64,000 bases of DNA from JBKQHQ01 sp052148715. Its GTDB lineage: Bacteria; Pseudomonadota; Alphaproteobacteria; Rhizobiales; Xanthobacteraceae. Below, in pieces: positions 60,988 through 64,000 of the stretch. The first letter of the stretch is position 1. Every line of letters starts with the position of its first letter. Location: contig JBKQHQ010000193.1 of the NCBI GenBank assembly GCA_052148715.1, positions 11,054-75,053 on the forward strand, given 5' to 3'. Position numbers and translations under genes: made by a program. The notes under the pieces were generated by a model. It was not told the DNA's origin. It saw only the letters and a list, made by a program, of their open reading frames with translations, and did no database searches.

Positions 60988-61370
60988 CGAGAATCCATCT
61001 GTTTCCGATTTATTAATGGGTAATATAGTATGCATTGCAGGTTTGCGTCAAAATGTACCGAGCGTTAAGCCTAAGATGGCGCGCTCGGCGACGACTTTTA
61101 AACAGGTTTGCGGTCAGTGCGGCCCTGCGTCGGCTAGAGAAATTACATATACTAAAAGTTGCACATCCTTAGATAATGATCAATAATAAATCCAATTTTT
61201 GGTAATTTCGCCAACCTTGGGCTTTGCATTCGGACGTAGAACGCTGGTCAAGATGTACCTAAATTGCAACGGTTAATGCCAATTGGGTATTAGTCATTGA
61301 TTTCTCAGTGATTGCTGACCATTCTGTCGCAGGTTGAGTCTCGTTGCGGCGGTATTGGGTGGGGTGTGCG
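60988..61370. other. AT-richer divergent promoter region of the polysaccharide locus
   Basis: A 383-base spacer, clearly lower in GC than its surroundings (for example GATAATGATCAATAATAAATC near 61173-61193). It separates the small membrane protein and synthase (leftward) from the BcsS-like gene (rightward), so it should hold both promoters. I see no confident CtrA, sigma-54 or FNR site in it. Frames inside are short and not supported. Confidence 0.5.
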
Positions 61371-62126
61371 ATGTTTGTTCGGGTTTCCGCTGTGGCGGCG
61401 TGTGTATATATGAGTATTGCGTCCGCTTCCGCGGCAGACTTGGGCCCCAGGTCGACCGCCGACACGTCGGACCAGGTGGAAACCGTCGCCATCAACGCGG
61501 GCTTCACTCTTACCAATCCCTACAGCGCCTATGGCGACTTCGCGCTTCTGTGGGCCCCCACTAAAGAGGGGCTGGACAAGTCGGGATTTCGCGTTCGGCT
61601 CTCGAGCGTCGACGGAACCTACAGCTATATCGACAGCACCAGCATGTCGCGGGTGTACGGGGTCGGCCAGGAGCAAAGTCTGCTCTTCGGGTATGAGTTG
61701 TTCAATACCTCCGGCAACACGAGCCTCCTGCTGATGTTCGGCGGCGACGTTCAGGAGAACCGCGTGAATGCCTTCGATCCGCTAAATCCGGTGCAAGGCA
61801 CTGAATTCGGCTACAAGGTGCTCGGCGAGTTCTATTCGAACCCCACCACGAAGACGATGCTCCAAGGGGAGGGAACCTACTCGACGGCATTCAAGAGCTT
61901 CTATTCTCAGTTCGAGGCTGGGTACGCCCTGTTCGCCCCGGAGGTCTTCGTTGGGCCCTATATGGCGATGTTGGGAGACGAGCATTATGCCCAATGGCGC
62001 CTCGGCGGCAGCATCAACGGTCTTAAATTCGGCAAGCTTGAGTTGGGATTCTACGGCGGTTACCTGCACGACCGAGACCAGGGAAGTGGCGCTTTCGGAG
62101 GCGTGACCTCGTACATCCGGTTCTAG
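61371..62126 (+). CDS. BcsS-like outer-membrane protein
   Basis: A 251-residue protein with a signal peptide (ending ASASAADL) and a mature part of alternating beta-strands with aromatic girdles, ending in a C-terminal phenylalanine (TSYIRF), as expected for an outer-membrane barrel. The layout and segments such as GYELFNTSGNTSLLLMFGGDVQ, GYKVLGEFYSNP and FGKLELGFYGGYLHDRD match the cellulose biosynthesis protein BcsS family. No cellulose synthase is in the window. I infer a role in export or anchoring of the polymer made by the neighbouring synthase. The family call is moderate. Confidence 0.7.
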   Translation: MFVRVSAVAACVYMSIASASAADLGPRSTADTSDQVETVAINAGFTLTNPYSAYGDFALLWAPTKEGLDKSGFRVRLSSVDGTYSYIDSTSMSRVYGVGQEQSLLFGYELFNTSGNTSLLLMFGGDVQENRVNAFDPLNPVQGTEFGYKVLGEFYSNPTTKTMLQGEGTYSTAFKSFYSQFEAGYALFAPEVFVGPYMAMLGDEHYAQWRLGGSINGLKFGKLELGFYGGYLHDRDQGSGAFGGVTSYIRF

Positions 62127-62171
62127 TCTCGGTCGGCATTGACGGGGTGATCATAGCCAAATGGGCCCGCG

Positions 62172-62990
62172 TCAATGGCCCCATGATTCACACTCATCTC
62201 TACCTTCCTCGCGCCGCACCGGTTCGCTCGGCGGCGGACGCCATTTCTGCGCCGCCTCATAGCGCTTGGCATAGCGGTAGAATGTGCCTTCGAAATTGCC
62301 GAGCGCGATGACGAACCCGGCCCAGCCGTCCTTGTAACCCTGTTTGAAGATGTAGTGCTTCAGAAACACCCAGATGCCATGGCCAAGCGCGCCGCCCATC
62401 GATACGCGCTTGTCTGAAAGCTTTTGCGCGCCAAGCGAGGAGTAGCGGTTCATCTTGTGGATGACCTCTTCGAGATTGCGGAACGGGAATTGCCAGATCT
62501 CGTTGTCGAGCTTACCGAGCGGGCGATCGGTCTGCAGCTCGTAGCCCTCGTGCACCGGCTCGAGCGTGTAGCGTAGCGTGCCCTTGCGGAAGAGCTGCGG
62601 CTGGCGATAGTTCGGGTACCACCCGCTCCCCTTGATCCAGCGCCCCATCATGAAATTGCGCCGCGGCACCAGATAGGCATCGTGCGGCGGCGGCGATGCG
62701 AGGAGCTTGAGGACCTCGTCGCGCACCTGCGGTGTGCAGCGCTCATCGGCGTCGAGGCTGAAGATCCAGGGATGCGTGCAGGCTTCGACGGCGCGATTGC
62801 GCAAGTCGCCGAAACCGTTGAACGGGATCTGGACGACGCGCGCGCCAAGGCTCTCGGCGATTGCGGCGGTAGCATCGGTGCTGCCGGAATCGGCGACGAT
62901 CACTTCATCAGCCCACAGGACGCTTTCCACCGCAGCCGCAATTTTCTCGGCTTCGTTGTAGGCGATGACATAGGCCGAGATTTTTTGCAT
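62172..62990 (-). CDS. Glycosyltransferase family 2 (WaaE/KdtX-like)
   Basis: A 272-residue GT2 with ISAYVIAYNEAEKIAAAVESV, VIVADSGSTDAT, the DXD in FSLDADERC, and RRNFMMGRWIKGSGWYPNYRQPQLFRKG, the signature of lipopolysaccharide core transferases of the WaaE/KdtX type. It is soluble or peripheral at the inner membrane. The start is the ATG at MQKISAYVIAY; the upstream frame is open but poor. It converges on the BcsS-like gene with a 45-nt gap. Confidence 0.88.
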   Translation of the reverse strand: MQKISAYVIAYNEAEKIAAAVESVLWADEVIVADSGSTDATAAIAESLGARVVQIPFNGFGDLRNRAVEACTHPWIFSLDADERCTPQVRDEVLKLLASPPPHDAYLVPRRNFMMGRWIKGSGWYPNYRQPQLFRKGTLRYTLEPVHEGYELQTDRPLGKLDNEIWQFPFRNLEEVIHKMNRYSSLGAQKLSDKRVSMGGALGHGIWVFLKHYIFKQGYKDGWAGFVIALGNFEGTFYRYAKRYEAAQKWRPPPSEPVRREEGRDECESWGH

Positions 62991-63003
62991 GGCGCAGAGG
63001 TTT

Positions 63004-63116
63004 TCATCGCCCGCGCCGGCGGGCGACCCAGTAAACATCGGAGAATGTGAAAGGCATGGCCCTACCGCACTTGCTTGGACGCGGATTACTGGATCGCCCG
63101 CCGGCGCGGGCGATGA
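63004..63116. repeat. Long inverted repeat, 31-nt arms
   Basis: The left arm (63004-63034) and right arm (63086-63116) are inverted and identical except for one base. Each contains TCATCGCCCGCGCCGGCGGG-like sequence ending in CCAGTAA, around a 51-base centre. This is a palindromic intergenic element of the type dispersed in Bradyrhizobium-like genomes. It separates the glycosyltransferase gene from the polyprenyl synthase gene. Confidence 0.8.
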
Positions 63117-63156
63117 CGGCTGAGATAAGCAATGATTACAAGGTCACTATTCCTGA

Positions 63157-64000
63157 TCAGTGCGTGCGACCGACGGAGAACTCGACGGCTTCCTCGAGCG
63201 CCTGCTTGAGCGGCGAGGCGGGAAATAGCCCGAGCGCGTCCTTGGCGATTGCGCCGTAGTGATGCGCGCGCTTGATCGTGTCCTCGATGGCGCGGTGCTT
63301 GGTCATCAGACCGATGGCGAACTCGAGGTCGCTGTCGTTCGCCTCGCCGCGTTCGAGCGTGCGGCTCCAGAAGCCGCGCTCGGTGTCGGAGCCGCGGCGG
63401 AACGACAGCACCACCGGCAGCGTGATCTTGCCCTCGCGGAAGTCGTCGCCCACGTTCTTGCCGAGCTTGGCGGCCTTGCCGCCGTAGTCGAGCGCGTCGT
63501 CGACCAGCTGGAAGGCGATGCCGAGATTCATGCCGAACGAGCGGCAGGCAGCCTGCTCGGCCTTCGGTCGAGCGGCAATGACCGGCCCGACCTCGCAGGC
63601 GGCGGCAAACAGCTCGGCAGTCTTGGCGCGGATGACGCAGAGATACTCATCCTCCGTCGTGGCGGTATTCTTGGCGGCGCTGAGCTGCATCACCTCACCC
63701 TCGGCAATGACCACGGCGGCGGCGGACAAGATTTCGAGCGCCCGCATGGAGCCTGTCTCGACCATCATCTTGAAGGCCTGGCCGAGCAGGAAATCGCCCA
63801 CCAAGACGCTCGCCTCATTGCCCCACAACATGCGCGCCGCCATTCGGCCGCGCCGCAATTCGCTCTCGTCCACTACGTCGTCATGCAACAGCGTCGCGGT
63901 GTGCATGAATTCGACCGCGGCGGCGAGCTTGTTGTGGCCGTCGCCGGAATAACCGGCGAGCCGCGCATAGGCCAGTGTCAGCATCGGACGAAGCCGCTTG
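63157..64000 (-). CDS. Polyprenyl diphosphate synthase, 5' part beyond the window
   Basis: The C-terminal 281 or so residues of a trans-isoprenyl diphosphate synthase that extends past the window edge. KRLRPML at the edge is the beginning of the conserved GGKRLRP region. Both Asp-rich motifs are present: LLHDDVVDESELRRGR and FQLVDDALDYGG. The family makes the octaprenyl to decaprenyl chain of ubiquinone. The start codon lies outside, so the N-terminus is missing here. No partner gene is visible. Confidence 0.93.
   Translation of the reverse strand, partial: KRLRPMLTLAYARLAGYSGDGHNKLAAAVEFMHTATLLHDDVVDESELRRGRMAARMLWGNEASVLVGDFLLGQAFKMMVETGSMRALEILSAAAVVIAEGEVMQLSAAKNTATTEDEYLCVIRAKTAELFAAACEVGPVIAARPKAEQAACRSFGMNLGIAFQLVDDALDYGGKAAKLGKNVGDDFREGKITLPVVLSFRRGSDTERGFWSRTLERGEANDSDLEFAIGLMTKHRAIEDTIKRAHHYGAIAKDALGLFPASPLKQALEEAVEFSVGRTH

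Noticed and set aside
1..64000. CRISPR arrays, rRNA, tRNA, insertion sequences or prophage
   Set aside because: No regularly spaced direct repeats, RNA gene signatures, transposases or phage structural genes were seen on either strand.

Overview
The window is about 64 kb of GC-rich alphaproteobacterial chromosome, most likely from the order Hyphomicrobiales (Rhizobiales), near Bradyrhizobiaceae/Xanthobacteraceae. Supporting signs: a CcrM-type GANTC methyltransferase; the order mutY / DUF721 / dsbA / smc; the iron exporter MbfA preceded by an Irr (ICE) operator; a DUF1285-NUDIX-DUF6111-cca operon; HdeA-like proteins; and several palindromic intergenic repeats of the kind common in these genomes. 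Cytochrome b and cytochrome c1 are separate genes, unlike the fused fbcH of Bradyrhizobium. No rRNA, tRNA, CRISPR array, prophage or insertion sequence was found. The first 50 kb is mostly a housekeeping mosaic.

Layout. 0-6 kb: nitroreductase, a membrane-anchored hypothetical, a metallophosphoesterase with mbfA, a divergent NUDIX gene, a glutathionyl-hydroquinone reductase and an acetyltransferase. 6-14 kb: two HdeA-like paralogues converge on a MoxR / DUF58 / BatA-DUF4159 / large membrane protein operon. 14-17 kb: the DUF1285-nudL-DUF6111-cca operon, coupled by start-stop overlaps. 17-21 kb: TauE/SafE permease, hemF, a PhoD-like Tat-exported phosphatase, trmL. 21-26 kb: the cytochrome bc1 operon (petABC), mtnP, apt. 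26-28 kb: two adjacent ParA/MinD-like P-loop proteins. 28-30 kb: lemA-htpX. 30-38 kb: a candidate small RNA with a strong terminator, a small zinc-ribbon gene, smc, dsbA, DUF721, mutY, ccrM. 38-46 kb: YpfJ-type peptidase, moaB, glycosyltransferase, a radical SAM protein, an orphan DNA methyltransferase, rnhB, a GT39-like membrane protein, a uracil-DNA glycosylase. 46-52 kb: ETF-ubiquinone oxidoreductase, a TPR protein, ispE, an NTF2-like protein.

52-63 kb is the most accessory part. It holds a Tat-exported tyrosinase with a small secreted partner, a secreted caspase-SUMF1 fusion, a secreted GH18 glycosidase, a trimodular synthase (GH18-like + NodB-type deacetylase + processive GT2), a small single-pass membrane protein, a BcsS-like outer-membrane barrel and a lipopolysaccharide-type GT2. 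Together these look like a locus for making, deacetylating, trimming and exporting a chitin-like or partly deacetylated aminoglycan. This is the best candidate for an undescribed system here. The window ends inside a polyprenyl diphosphate synthase gene.
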